Source: Asparagopsis taxiformis (taxonomy: Eukaryota; Rhodophyta; Florideophyceae; Bonnemaisoniales; Bonnemaisoniaceae). From it: a DNA stretch of 64,000 nucleotides. The DNA is taken from NCBI GenBank assembly GCA_030407315.1, contig JALQPE010000606.1:55083-119082 (forward strand), written 5' to 3'. Shown here piece after piece: positions 42,841 to 53,000 of the stretch; position 1 is the first letter of the stretch, and every line of letters begins with the position of its first letter. The translations under genes and the position numbers were made by a program. The notes under the pieces are model-generated. The model was not told where the DNA came from, searched no databases, and was given only the letters and a program-made list of their open reading frames with translations.

Positions 42841-45801
42841 ATGAAGAAGCCAAGCACAAGACCTGGAGCGAAAACTTCCGGGCATGGAAAGGAACTTCGT
42901 TCCGGAAGATTTCAAGACTCAGTTGAAGTTCTATTCGGGGATGTCATGGAAGGATCAATGAATACCCGTGTCGACCCCCGCGGGTGTATACCGCTTACTG
43001 CTGTTCGGAATATCGTGCGGTCTGGTGTGGAACGAATGAAACTGATATTCACTGGATCGATGAAATATGATTCGGCGTGTGATGGAACAGATGGTGTAGA
43101 TGGCTTTGTAGCCGGTTCCGACAATGCCATCGTTGTCGAGCTGACAGGGTCGTTGAAAAGACACGTGCTGGATTTCTTCAAATCCCAAACTGGCTCGGAT
43201 GGAGAGCTCCTTAGCGAATCGAAAGCGAAAGAGAAAGTAGAAAGCCGCTCTGTCTGGTACGGTGTCGTCGACGGGATGCACAGACTTACGGCAATACAAG
43301 AGCTGATGCAAGAAATACCAGAAAGGTGGGACTCGTTCTTATGGCCAGTCACAATTCTTGATGGGGGGCAGTCTATTCATGTACTGAAGCAGCTCGGGAG
43401 ACACCAGAATCGAAAGCATAACTCGAACTTTTACATCGAAACCACTTTCTATGATATGCTTCATGGCATGAAGGAGGAGGCTGAGAGATTACAGAGCATG
43501 TCATCCCGGAAACCCTCGGCCAAGCAAGTAGCAGCAGCATACGACGGCTCCACACACTTGAAGGACAATACCATCAGACAAACTGCTGCCACTGCTCTTC
43601 GACTACCCGACAGGGTGGTGGATGAGATCGGTTTGATAATGAATTCAGAGTTCCCTGATCTTGTAGGATCCATTGCTGGTACCAAAGACGTTCGTCGAGG
43701 AGGTGATTCAAAGATATCTACAGTGGAAACCAGAGTATATCGGAACTTTATTAACATTACTTCCCTGAAGTCGGCGACGAAGTTTATGAACGCTTCTGGA
43801 CCAGATGCTGAGGAAATTCAAGTTTGCACATTGTATAGAATGCGAGATCTTTCCAAATTGAACAAGTTTAAACCGATTTCATACAAGATAACAGTACAGC
43901 AGTTCGAACTCACGTGTGCAGCAATGAAAGAGGCTCGCAAATTTGAAAGTCTACATGAAGATAGTACATGGCCTCCTGAAATGGAGGCAACGAAAAAAAA
44001 CTTGCTTCGCACTACAAAGTTTGATTCCGAAGTCACAGAAAACCTCGGCAATGACCATGACGTTCTGAATTCACTCCTGAACCAGTACAGGAAAGTTTGT
44101 CCACAGATAGCCCCCTTGAAAGAGAAGAAATATGCCGAAAGTCGAAACAAAGAACCGGACCAGGATTCTAAAGAGAAGGAGACCGATTTTCGGCAAGATG
44201 AAAGGACATCCGGAGATCCCGACCCTAATTCCCGCGTGGGAGACGATGTTGACCTGATCCACGGTCCACCCCCGTGCGAAGTGCAGGAATTAAATAAGCA
44301 GGAAAATGTTGGAGAAGAGCCTAAGTTCAGTCAGGTTACTACTGGCTCTGTCCAAGACGCAGTCGGAATGGGTACTGAAGCAAAAAAAAGTTCGAAAAAT
44401 GGGTCAGCACCGAAAACACTGGAGAAAGTTGCAGAAACTCAAAGTGTCAACTCTGAGAGACTGAACCTACGCGCAAAGCGAAACTCCCTTGGGGCTGGCA
44501 AACATGACAACATTGAATACGTATCCGAAATGAAGATAACCTGCCACCAGATGAAATGGCAAGAGTTCGATAAGGAGTTCTGGACAGATGAAAAACCACT
44601 TCTAGATATGATGCTAACTGATCCTCCGTACGGTACACCTAGATCCAGATCGCTTCGTAATTCACCTTACGATAACTTTATTTCCGACAAAGATATCAAG
44701 GATCTATGCCAGTTTTCAAGAAGGGTTTTGAAGCCTGGGGGCTGGTTCTTCTGTTTCGTTTCTGTTCGGAACTTTCCCCTCCTCACTGATGAGCTCCGAA
44801 ATGCAGGCTTTGAATGTCCGGACTACCCTTTTGTTATTATGAAGGATACGAGTACTATTCAGCACCACCGAGGCGATACGTTTCCACAGAATGCTTGTGA
44901 ATTTGCCGCTTTCGCAAGAGCTCCGGGAATCCGAACAGATGGGTTCAAACCTGACCTTCGTAGCCCGTACCACTTCATCTCAACTGACACGAAACGAAAG
45001 TTCGCTGCAATTGCTGGAGTTCCTGTTCCGAAGGACAAGCTCCTCACTCCAGGAACAAAGTCACCAGTTCTGACAGAAGAAAAGAATATCAGTTTGCTTT
45101 CGGAAGTAATCAATACGTTCTGTCCGGAACGTGGTTCTGTCATCGATGCTTACGGGGGTACATTAACAACCGCCATTGCAGCCATGAGAACTGCTCGTTC
45201 GTGCGTGATAATTGAGGCCAGTGCCAACACTTTTCGTTTAGCGTACGAGAGACTCCGTTCTGTAGCTGAAATATTATACAACCAAGAAATCAAGCCTATT
45301 CAAAGGTCTAAGAGGCGGAAAACAGGAGAATGCGTGGAGGACACTATACGCTCTTCCCAGGAATCTGTTCCCAACCAGGAATTGGGTTCTGGTCTCGACA
45401 AAGAAGGATTTCAGGAACGGAAGGACGACAGAAATTGCCAAGCGGAAAGTGAGCATGATGATTGGCCAGATCACATATTCCGAGGCGGGGATATTGTCAA
45501 TTTGTGCTTATCTGGGAAAACAGTGGGAGAAGCAACTTTGCTTCGTCCATTGTCTACTGGTGATCGATTTCAAACTACTATTCACAATATCCCCCTTTCT
45601 AGATTCGAAAAGAAGGGAGAGAAACTCGTTTCGTGCTACAAATTCGAACTGAGAGAGGGTTCCGGAGACCGAACCTATCCTTACTGTTACGGTGGTGTGG
45701 AGCCCCCTCCGGAAACGTTGAAGGGACTGCTTGGAATATTCGCTTGGGATATTTTCAGCATGGAACCGAAACGCAGTCAAAGTTTTCCCGAGTCGAAATA
45801 G
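42841..45801 (+). CDS. ParB-like domain fused to an amino-DNA methyltransferase
   Basis: Intact 986-aa protein starting at an ATG in context acaATGa. Residues ~40-300 hold a ParB/Srx-like module with a DGMHR core (144-148, VVDGMHRLTAIQEL). A charged, Lys/Glu-rich linker covers ~420-560. The catalytic domain has the DPPY box at 594-597 and, downstream, an AdoMet-binding DAYGG motif at 769-773. This DPPY-before-motif-I order is that of beta-class N6-adenine or N4-cytosine methyltransferases. A basic stretch and a C-terminal domain of about 120 residues (unrecognised, possibly chromatin-binding) follow. ParB-like plus N6/N4 methylase fusions are typical of phage and bacterial modification enzymes, so lateral origin is plausible. 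It lies head-to-tail with the DUF7869-like gene (267-bp gap). Substrate base and target are unknown. Confidence 0.82.
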   Translation: MKKPSTRPGAKTSGHGKELRSGRFQDSVEVLFGDVMEGSMNTRVDPRGCIPLTAVRNIVRSGVERMKLIFTGSMKYDSACDGTDGVDGFVAGSDNAIVVELTGSLKRHVLDFFKSQTGSDGELLSESKAKEKVESRSVWYGVVDGMHRLTAIQELMQEIPERWDSFLWPVTILDGGQSIHVLKQLGRHQNRKHNSNFYIETTFYDMLHGMKEEAERLQSMSSRKPSAKQVAAAYDGSTHLKDNTIRQTAATALRLPDRVVDEIGLIMNSEFPDLVGSIAGTKDVRRGGDSKISTVETRVYRNFINITSLKSATKFMNASGPDAEEIQVCTLYRMRDLSKLNKFKPISYKITVQQFELTCAAMKEARKFESLHEDSTWPPEMEATKKNLLRTTKFDSEVTENLGNDHDVLNSLLNQYRKVCPQIAPLKEKKYAESRNKEPDQDSKEKETDFRQDERTSGDPDPNSRVGDDVDLIHGPPPCEVQELNKQENVGEEPKFSQVTTGSVQDAVGMGTEAKKSSKNGSAPKTLEKVAETQSVNSERLNLRAKRNSLGAGKHDNIEYVSEMKITCHQMKWQEFDKEFWTDEKPLLDMMLTDPPYGTPRSRSLRNSPYDNFISDKDIKDLCQFSRRVLKPGGWFFCFVSVRNFPLLTDELRNAGFECPDYPFVIMKDTSTIQHHRGDTFPQNACEFAAFARAPGIRTDGFKPDLRSPYHFISTDTKRKFAAIAGVPVPKDKLLTPGTKSPVLTEEKNISLLSEVINTFCPERGSVIDAYGGTLTTAIAAMRTARSCVIIEASANTFRLAYERLRSVAEILYNQEIKPIQRSKRRKTGECVEDTIRSSQESVPNQELGSGLDKEGFQERKDDRNCQAESEHDDWPDHIFRGGDIVNLCLSGKTVGEATLLRPLSTGDRFQTTIHNIPLSRFEKKGEKLVSCYKFELREGSGDRTYPYCYGGVEPPPETLKGLLGIFAWDIFSMEPKRSQSFPESK

Positions 45802-46068
45802 TATTCCATCGATATCCAGACACTTTGTCAATGACAAATCATTTTTCATGATCCATTGGTGCTAGTTAATCCGGATTAGAGGAACCAGATTTCATTATTT
45901 GGTTCCGGCGGCGGATACTGACCGTCGCTGCCCGTTAGTATCATGAGAAATCGAGCTGAAGTCCACTGAGTCATTTTGCAGAAATCCATTTGTTTCCATT
46001 TCTATTACCTCAAGCTTCCATCAAAGCCACTCCGCAGTCACCGAAACAAATCTGATCGTTTCCCCACC

Positions 46069-48570
46069 ATGAATCACTTTCGGCCGCCACTTCAATTCCG
46101 TTCCCAATTGCAGTCGAGTGAAGAGCAGTCGAGTGAAGAACATATGTTGCGCTCGTTATCTTCTCGTCACGTGAGCGATACATCTCCATGTGGTACTCCT
46201 TTCATCGAGTATCAAAGCACAGGAAGCACCTCATGGTACAACGCTGTTCTCTCGAGACCTGGTTCTTGTCCCGGCAACGGCACGCAGAATAACACTGCAC
46301 ACAGTCACTCCGAGGAGAGTTCCGATTTTGGTAACGAAACAAATAACATTTCAACCTCGCCCATCTCCAAGCCTGTAACAAAACTGAAGAGGCCATTTTC
46401 TAGACTTCGAAATGGAGAATGCGCTACTTCTGATCACATAGCAGCTGTTCCGTCTCAATCTACGATGAGTACAATGCGGCAGAAGAGAAAAAAATTCATC
46501 AACTCTCTCTCAGCTATGGACATTCGCAAAAAAACGTGTTGTGAGAAGAGGTGCTTCTGGAAAACCGATATCGTATTCTTGCGCCACGAAGCAGGAAGAG
46601 TCCTTCTATGGAACAGGGAAGAACGGCGGAAATATTTACTGAGCATGCTACAGGCCAACAAGAAAGTGTACTATTTCTCAGGAAGGCCCGTTTGTTATCG
46701 CTTCCTCGAGTATTCCTTCAAGTTTTCGCGACATCTCCAGAGCTCAGTTAAAAAATCTGCTGAAGAAGGAACCTCAGTCTTGTTCAAAGGTGCGAGAAGA
46801 GATGCTGCTTCACCACAGAGGGATGCAATCATCTGTTTCCTCGACCGTTTAGCATCTTCTACTGCCGATGATATGCCAGACAGAGCAGAGAAACACCTAC
46901 CTCTCTTTCAGAAGAGACCTGTATACGAAATGTTTTGTGATCAGTACGACGTTCTTTATCCCGGAAAGGCATTTCCCACTTTGAGTTACTTTTACACAAC
47001 TTGGAAAAAGTACTGCAGTCATATCAAGGTCAGGAGAATCCACAGATTTATGAAATGTTCAGAGTGTGAATACCTACGGGATCATCTGGAAAGGATCGGA
47101 ACTGATTCTTCTCGCACTGCACCACTTCTTGAGCGCCGTAAACTGCATATTGAAATGGTATCACGGGAGCGAAGGGAGTACCAGAAGAAGTGTGAGCAGG
47201 CGGCGCTATTTCCATCAAGATTCACATCATTGATTGTCGACGGGGCTGACCAGTCCAGCTACGGCCTACCTCATTTCATTGTCAATACGAAAGCAACCGT
47301 GGGCCATAGCTTGAAAGTGAAATTAATAGGCGTTCTCGAGCATGGAGTTCAGAAGCACCTTTCGCTCTACACGATGACTGCTGAGTTCGAATCCGGCGCT
47401 AACCACATAATTGAGGCGCTACACAGGACTCTTACAAGGAAAGCTATGGGATCAAAACTGCAAGGGACACTATTCGTGCAAGTTGATAATTGCACAAGAG
47501 AGAACAAGAATAGGTTTCTGTTCTGCTATCTGGAGTGCCTTGTCGCATGGGGTGTTTTCCTTGAAGTTCAAGTTTCGTTCCTACCAATTGGGCACACTCA
47601 TGCTGATATTGACCAAGCGTTCAGTTGCACCTCGCGGAGGTTGCATTGCTATAATGCAGCTACCATGGACGATCTAATTGGGGAGCTACGGCTTTCTTAC
47701 ACACCGGAGCCATCTGTTTGTCGTATGAATCACGTCGCAAATTTCTCTGGCCTTTGCACGAACGAAAATTCGATTGGAAAGGTGCATGCATTTTCAAAGT
47801 ACAGGTACTTCAAGTTTTTCCGCTCTGAAAGTTCGGATCGTCGTACTGGCTGGTACAACACGGCATGCAACGTCAAGCTCTCCTGCGACGATGAATGGGA
47901 GCCCCTCCCAACAATCACACTGGGTCTAAAGGGCTTCACATTGGTACCACCGGATCTCAAAGTAGTTCCTCCCACAGTGTTGAAAAGTCCGCCGGATCGA
48001 GACGAAGTCATGTTAAGACTTCGAGCAGAGGAAACCAGAGTTAATAGTACGTCAAAGATGATGCAATTGCATGCATTGATTGAACAGGTATATTCGAATA
48101 GGGATGACCCTTTTCACTGGAACCTACATGAGTGCTTCGAGCTGAACGGAGTGTACCGCAATCAAGTTTCGAATAGATTGGTTCTACATGAGGAGGACGA
48201 AATTTCGAACACATGTTCGGCTCCGTTGACTGACCTCCCTTATTCTGTAAATCGCTTTGTATCCGTAAACGGAGAAGGTTGTACAACCGATATGCCGTTT
48301 TGGTTGGGGCAGATAAAAGCTTGTGAGGAAAACGGTGAAGGGGTTATCAAAAGATTATCAGTTCGGTGGTACGAGGTCTACGATAAGGGGAATGTATGGA
48401 CCGGGAAGTATCGCCCTGCAGTGATACGAAAGCGTAATAGGGCGGTACCATGGGAGAGTACTATTTCAGTCGACACCGTCATTGCTGAATTCGCGTCACT
48501 CACGAACAAAAGAATTAGAGTAGGAGTAGAAAAAGAAATCCGAGCTGGGCTAGCATCAATGCTGAGGTAA
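46069..48570 (+). CDS. DUF7869-like protein, probable RNase-H-like nuclease/transposase
   Basis: Intact 833 aa from the ATG at 46069 (context ccaccATGa); the frame is open slightly further upstream without an ATG. Ser-rich N-terminus; Cys-containing module (CCEKRCFW near 157-164) followed by VCYRFLEYSFKFSR. Central core: VDGADQ (D391, D394), VQVDNCTRENKN (D473) and PIGHTHADIDQ (508-516). The D...D...GHTH.DIDQ pattern is that of DUF7869-type proteins found in repetitive eukaryotic families and would fit an RNase-H-like metal-dependent nuclease. The C-terminal ~110 residues look BAH-like (MPFWLGQIKAC...RWYEVY...KYRPAV). It ends ~90 bp from the right inverted repeat, where a transposase gene would be expected. 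Its cutting activity is inferred, not shown. Confidence 0.75.
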   Translation: MNHFRPPLQFRSQLQSSEEQSSEEHMLRSLSSRHVSDTSPCGTPFIEYQSTGSTSWYNAVLSRPGSCPGNGTQNNTAHSHSEESSDFGNETNNISTSPISKPVTKLKRPFSRLRNGECATSDHIAAVPSQSTMSTMRQKRKKFINSLSAMDIRKKTCCEKRCFWKTDIVFLRHEAGRVLLWNREERRKYLLSMLQANKKVYYFSGRPVCYRFLEYSFKFSRHLQSSVKKSAEEGTSVLFKGARRDAASPQRDAIICFLDRLASSTADDMPDRAEKHLPLFQKRPVYEMFCDQYDVLYPGKAFPTLSYFYTTWKKYCSHIKVRRIHRFMKCSECEYLRDHLERIGTDSSRTAPLLERRKLHIEMVSRERREYQKKCEQAALFPSRFTSLIVDGADQSSYGLPHFIVNTKATVGHSLKVKLIGVLEHGVQKHLSLYTMTAEFESGANHIIEALHRTLTRKAMGSKLQGTLFVQVDNCTRENKNRFLFCYLECLVAWGVFLEVQVSFLPIGHTHADIDQAFSCTSRRLHCYNAATMDDLIGELRLSYTPEPSVCRMNHVANFSGLCTNENSIGKVHAFSKYRYFKFFRSESSDRRTGWYNTACNVKLSCDDEWEPLPTITLGLKGFTLVPPDLKVVPPTVLKSPPDRDEVMLRLRAEETRVNSTSKMMQLHALIEQVYSNRDDPFHWNLHECFELNGVYRNQVSNRLVLHEEDEISNTCSAPLTDLPYSVNRFVSVNGEGCTTDMPFWLGQIKACEENGEGVIKRLSVRWYEVYDKGNVWTGKYRPAVIRKRNRAVPWESTISVDTVIAEFASLTNKRIRVGVEKEIRAGLASMLR

Positions 48571-48661
48571 CCACTAAGACAAAATAAAATTCAATCAACT
48601 TGACATAGCTTCAATCAATATGACACTTGTCATATCCCCTATTCAATCATTATGAAAAAAC

Positions 48662-48709
48662 CCGATTCTGATTTCGAAAGTACGTTCTGTACAGACAAAA
48701 ACCAGTGTT
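48662..48709 (-). repeat. Right 48-bp inverted repeat
   Basis: Reverse complement of 35232-35279 with two mismatches; ends ..AACCAGTGTT on the plus strand. Its last bases run directly into the helicase frame. Confidence 0.8.
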
Positions 48710-49529
48710 GTTGCTGATTGTCGACGAGTCTTCGATGATGCAGAAGATTCTGTTTGAGCATGTGGACACAATTCTGAAGGACCTTCGTGTGAGTAGCAGC
48801 AGGGCGGATGAGAATGAAGAATCGTCTGTGTCGAGTAGACCGCTGTTTGGCGGAATCACGGTTGTGTTTTCTGGCGACTACTTGCAGTTGCTTCCAGTTG
48901 TTCCATCACGGCAACTAGTGGAGGACGAGCACGGCAACCAGAGTTACATCAACGTCGCATTGCATGATGAGCTTCCATGGTCATCTCCGCTGTGGGGATC
49001 AATGCAGATTGTTCGGATTACGCGTCAAGTGCGGCAAGCAGATGACGCCGAGTTTGCACGACTACTGATGAAGCTGGCCAAGGGCACATTTGAATCGAGC
49101 GCAAAGCTTCCGTTGCGATCTACCGGGGACCGCAATGCAGCGTACAACTTTCTCTGGAGATGGATTTCGTCTGGGAACAAACACGATGTGGATCTCGATC
49201 GCATGATTGTGTGTCCTACAAACGCATTGGTGGAGGAGCACAACGAAAAGGCATTGGCCAAGTTTCCTGGGCGTTCGAGAAAGTTTTACTCTGCGACAGT
49301 CATCAAACCGAAGCCCCCGACGCAACAGAATCCGGTACAGGATGTGGTCGTTCTGGAAATGACGTACAGCTATACGCCTTCGGGTGTTCCTCCGCACAAG
49401 CTCGAGCTCAAAGAAGGGTGTCCGGTGATGGTTATCCGCAACGTTTTGCACCCGCACATTGTGAATGGGTGCATGTTTACGGTTGAGAAGATGGGTAGAA
49501 GGACAATACTGCTTGCTCGGAAAGATGAG
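48705..49529 (+). pseudogene. Helitron/PIF1-type helicase remnant, C-terminal piece
   Basis: About 275 codons of PIF1-like helicase: LLLIVDESSMM (Walker B), LFGGITVVFSGDYLQLLPVV, WGSMQIVRITRQVRQ, CPTNALVEEHNEKAL, then LKEGCPVMVIRNVLHPHIVNGCMFTV. The order and spacing match Helitron helicases downstream of the P-loop. There is no start codon and no P-loop; the left edge is the inverted repeat. At 49530 the frame enters the LTR of gypsy C. The terminal TINKSQGQT-like motif is absent. The piece at 31592-32048 is an earlier part of the same protein type. Confidence 0.85.
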
Positions 49530-49824
49530 TGTTCTACCCCCTACGTCTCGCGGGTACAGATACTGTATCTTAATCTCGGCTTTACGTAGTGACGAGAAAT
49601 ATCCCTTGAGGATCTTGCGGGCTCCCCGAGACACTGTAAATCAGGTGAAGGGAGTTACTCGCCCGATCGGCCCCGAAACTGATCTGATGAGCTCGCGTCG
49701 AGGCGCGACAGTGATCTCGCTATCAAGCAGAGACACCAGCCTCGAATAATGCGCGGCGGCGAGCGGAGAGATACACTAATAAACTCGCGACGCGCCGTCT
49801 CGAGCGAAGGGCGGCGCGGGGTAC
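49530..49824 (+). repeat. 5' LTR of gypsy C
   Basis: Starts TGTTCTACCCC and ends GCGCGGGGTAC; the short inverted ends (taccc/gggta) are typical. Identical to 54740-55034 by eye. Confidence 0.88.
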
Positions 49825-50040
49825 ATTCGGGTACCGGTTCACCTTGCCTCGTAGAGAGATTAGTCTGAACTAGCGTGAAATCGCTTCCGCGTACCGCGCG
49901 GATCGACCGGAGTGACGCGACCGAATTGGCGAGCGAGCAGGCGGTCTACGCGTACAGCCTCAGGTGGAGAACAAAGCGCTTTGTGAGACGTCTGAAGCGC
50001 ACTTAGGCTGGACCACCTGCCTAGCTTGCCAACCTACACG

Positions 50041-53000
50041 ATGTCAGCCCTTGGGCTGGTCAGTACTATCCGCCACCCGGAGCTCCACACTGCTCTGAGC
50101 GAGGACATTGCCCGGTTCGGCCTGGAATACGAACGGTACCTGAACGAGGTAGCGGATGTCAATCGAAATCGGACACCGGAAAACAGAATTCGTCCTGCAG
50201 GACGAAAAGCGTGCATCTGCCCTGACCTACTTGTATCACTGGTGTCAATGAAAGTCTTCGCAGGTTGCGACACCGTAGAAGATGTGACGAACACTCAGGT
50301 TCATCAATGGATGATCTCTCGGATGGACAGAGGAGAACAAGTCCTCTCGGCAAGGGTTGAAGCTGCAGTAAACGAAACTCAGTTCAAGCCTCTACTGAAG
50401 GATCCAGAAGGTGCTACCTTGATGTTTTTTAGCCAGCTTCACAGCTCGCTGCGTAAGTTTGGCGCATCAAGCGCCATCCAGAGCTCTCCGAAAGCTCTAA
50501 TCAATCTGGTCATTCCGAAAATACAGCCCGCAATTGTGCGCGACACGGTTGTGAAAGAACACGACTACTGGCCAGAGAATAAGAAATATGACCTCAACTT
50601 CCTCCAATTGAAGGTGGCGGAAATCTCGCGCGAATCCGCTCGCTACGCGGGGAAGAGAGGTCGTCGGGACTTCAGCCCAGATTCGAATAGTCTTCCTCGT
50701 GGAAGTAAGGGAGAAATACAAGGGCGAAAGAACAAGAAAAGGCGTGAACAAGCCCGAGGGAATCAGCCCTCGACAGCGATCGGAACGGGAGCAGAACGTA
50801 AGCCTGTTCCGGTCCGGAACCCGGGACGAAGCGCCGATCATAGCAGCAGTCGGAACGGGGGGAGGAAGAAAACAAAGCAATGGAAGACACCCTGCCTAAA
50901 TCCCGGATGCACTGAAGTTCACCCCCTGAAGGAGTGTAAGAATACTTCTGAGGAACAAAAGGACGATTTGTTCAGGAAATTAAGAGCAGATCGGAAGAGC
51001 CTCTCTGCGGTGAGAGACCCGTACCCCTCTGAAGGGAGATGGGAAGTGTTATTGCACGACAAGGTCCTCGCGATTGCGCTCGGCGACATAGGGGCTGACT
51101 ACAGCGCCGTGCCACGCCGACTGGTCCAGAAACTCGTCAAATCTGGATCAGAAATACCCGAATCAGTGCTAGATAACCCACTCAAGCTCAGTGTAGCTGT
51201 GAAGCTACCCAAATGCGACCCAATAATCGCCACATCGAAGGTTTCCCTATCGATACGATTGAAGCTCCCATGTGGACCCCTCTGCCTGCGAAGAGTTGAA
51301 TTCATCGTCGTGGAGAACGATATGGAAGAGATTTTATTGGGAAGGCCATTACTGAAATGCTTGGGATTCGATCTTGGACGTCACTTGGAGGACGTCCGAG
51401 ACAAATATCACAACGCTGACGTAAGTTCGCTGATGCCAGTCGCTTCCGAAACAGAAAGCAAATCCCTAGTGCTGAACCGATTCAAAGCGTATACAGGGAT
51501 ACGATACAATGACGCCGACTCCGACCCGATCCCTCTGCCAAATTCCATCGGGGCCAGCATGGGGATAGATTCAGAACAAGACATCGAGGCCGCCATTACA
51601 AATACAGTGCGATCTGCAGAAGCGAACAGTATCAGCAAAGAGGGATCCGCTAGGATATCGCGCCTCCTAGCCTCTTACCGTGACGTACTGCGAATCAAAC
51701 TTGGGCCAGATCCTCCTGCACGAGTTGAGCCCATGCGAATTAAGCTGAAGCAGAATCACAGGCCGACCCGAGCCACCCAGCGGCGCTATGCCCCCCCACA
51801 ACGCGAGTTTATATCAAATACTGTTCGGAGATTGGAGAAGATCGGAGCTATCTATCACAACCCAGCCGCAAGGTGGGCAAGCCCTGCCCTTGCCGTTTCG
51901 AAACCAGGGTCTGAAAAATTCAGGTTCACGGTAGACCTGCGAGCGCCAAATTCAATGACAGAACCCATCATATCTTCAATGCCGAACCTAGAATGCCTCT
52001 TACAGCTCACTGAGGGCAGCAGCGTATTCGCCAAAATTGATCTCTGTCACGCATATTGGCAATTACCACTGCACAAAGACTCGCAAGAATGCATGTCAAT
52101 CCAGACACCCTTGGGTGTCTTCACGCCAAGACGAGTGCTCCAGGGGAGCACAGACGCCGGAAGCCATTTTCAGGCCAGCACCGCGAAAGTATTCGAGTGC
52201 CTCTCAGCAAACATGCTGCAATGGCTCGATGATTTCCTTCTTCACGCCAAGAACGAAGGAATCCTAATTGACATATTGGAGACGTATTTCGCTAGGTGCC
52301 GCGAGTTCGGACTCAAGATACATGCAGAGAAGTCAAAACTGTTTCTCCGCGAGACGAAGTTTTGCGGAAGAATCATCGACGGAGAAGGGATCCGTTTCGA
52401 TCCCCGCAGCCTCGACGCTTTACTGAACATGTACAGGCCGGAAAAGGCCGGAGACCTTCAGCAGTTCATTTGTGCGACGAGTTGGATGCGCAACAGCATC
52501 CCCGAATATGCCACGACCATCGCACCTCTTCACGAGATAATGGAACTCTGTTACACGAAGGCAAAGAAACGAACTAAACGCGCGGTGCGTAAAATTTCAC
52601 TGGCAGGGCTATGGGGGAGAGATCATGACTGCGCTTTCCAGCAGATCAAAAACTCTATAGCCCAGTCAGTGAAGCTTGCGCACCCGAAACGAGACTCCGA
52701 TTTGTGTCTATTCTCAGACGCTTCAGAGTCACATTGGTCATCAGTCCTCACACAAACCAATCGCCTGGGGAGAAACCGCCCAATCGACGAACAGGAACAC
52801 GCTCCGCTTTCGTTCCTTTCCGGAAGCTTCAAGGGATCATCCGCTCGATGGAGCATCGTGGAAAAGGAAGCTTTCGCTATTGTCGAATCAATGCAACGGC
52901 TGGAATACATTGTGGCTGGACGCGAAGTCCGTTTGTTTACGGATCACGCTAACCTCATTTACATTTTCGACCCCGTCGGGCAGAACCCGGGGCTAGCACG

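Larger units (their letters stand above)
35232..48709 (+). mobile_element. Candidate 13.5-kb DNA element with ParB-methyltransferase and DUF7869-like genes
   Basis: Bounded by 48-bp inverted repeats (35232-35279 and 48662-48709) that differ at two positions. The right half carries two intact co-directional genes (ParB-like/methyltransferase and DUF7869-like nuclease) ending about 90 bp from the right repeat, and a divergent gene for a shortened relative of the second. The left half holds broken host-type gene pieces and local duplications. No target duplication is evident outside the repeats. An alternative is that the right repeat is part of the adjoining helicase gene and the left one an inverted scrap of it. 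The element call is inference from structure. Confidence 0.5.

Noticed and set aside
35232..48709. Assigning the inverted-repeat unit to hAT, CACTA or piggyBac on terminal bases
   Set aside because: cactgg and ttaa resemblances at one end are not matched by a target duplication or a family transposase.
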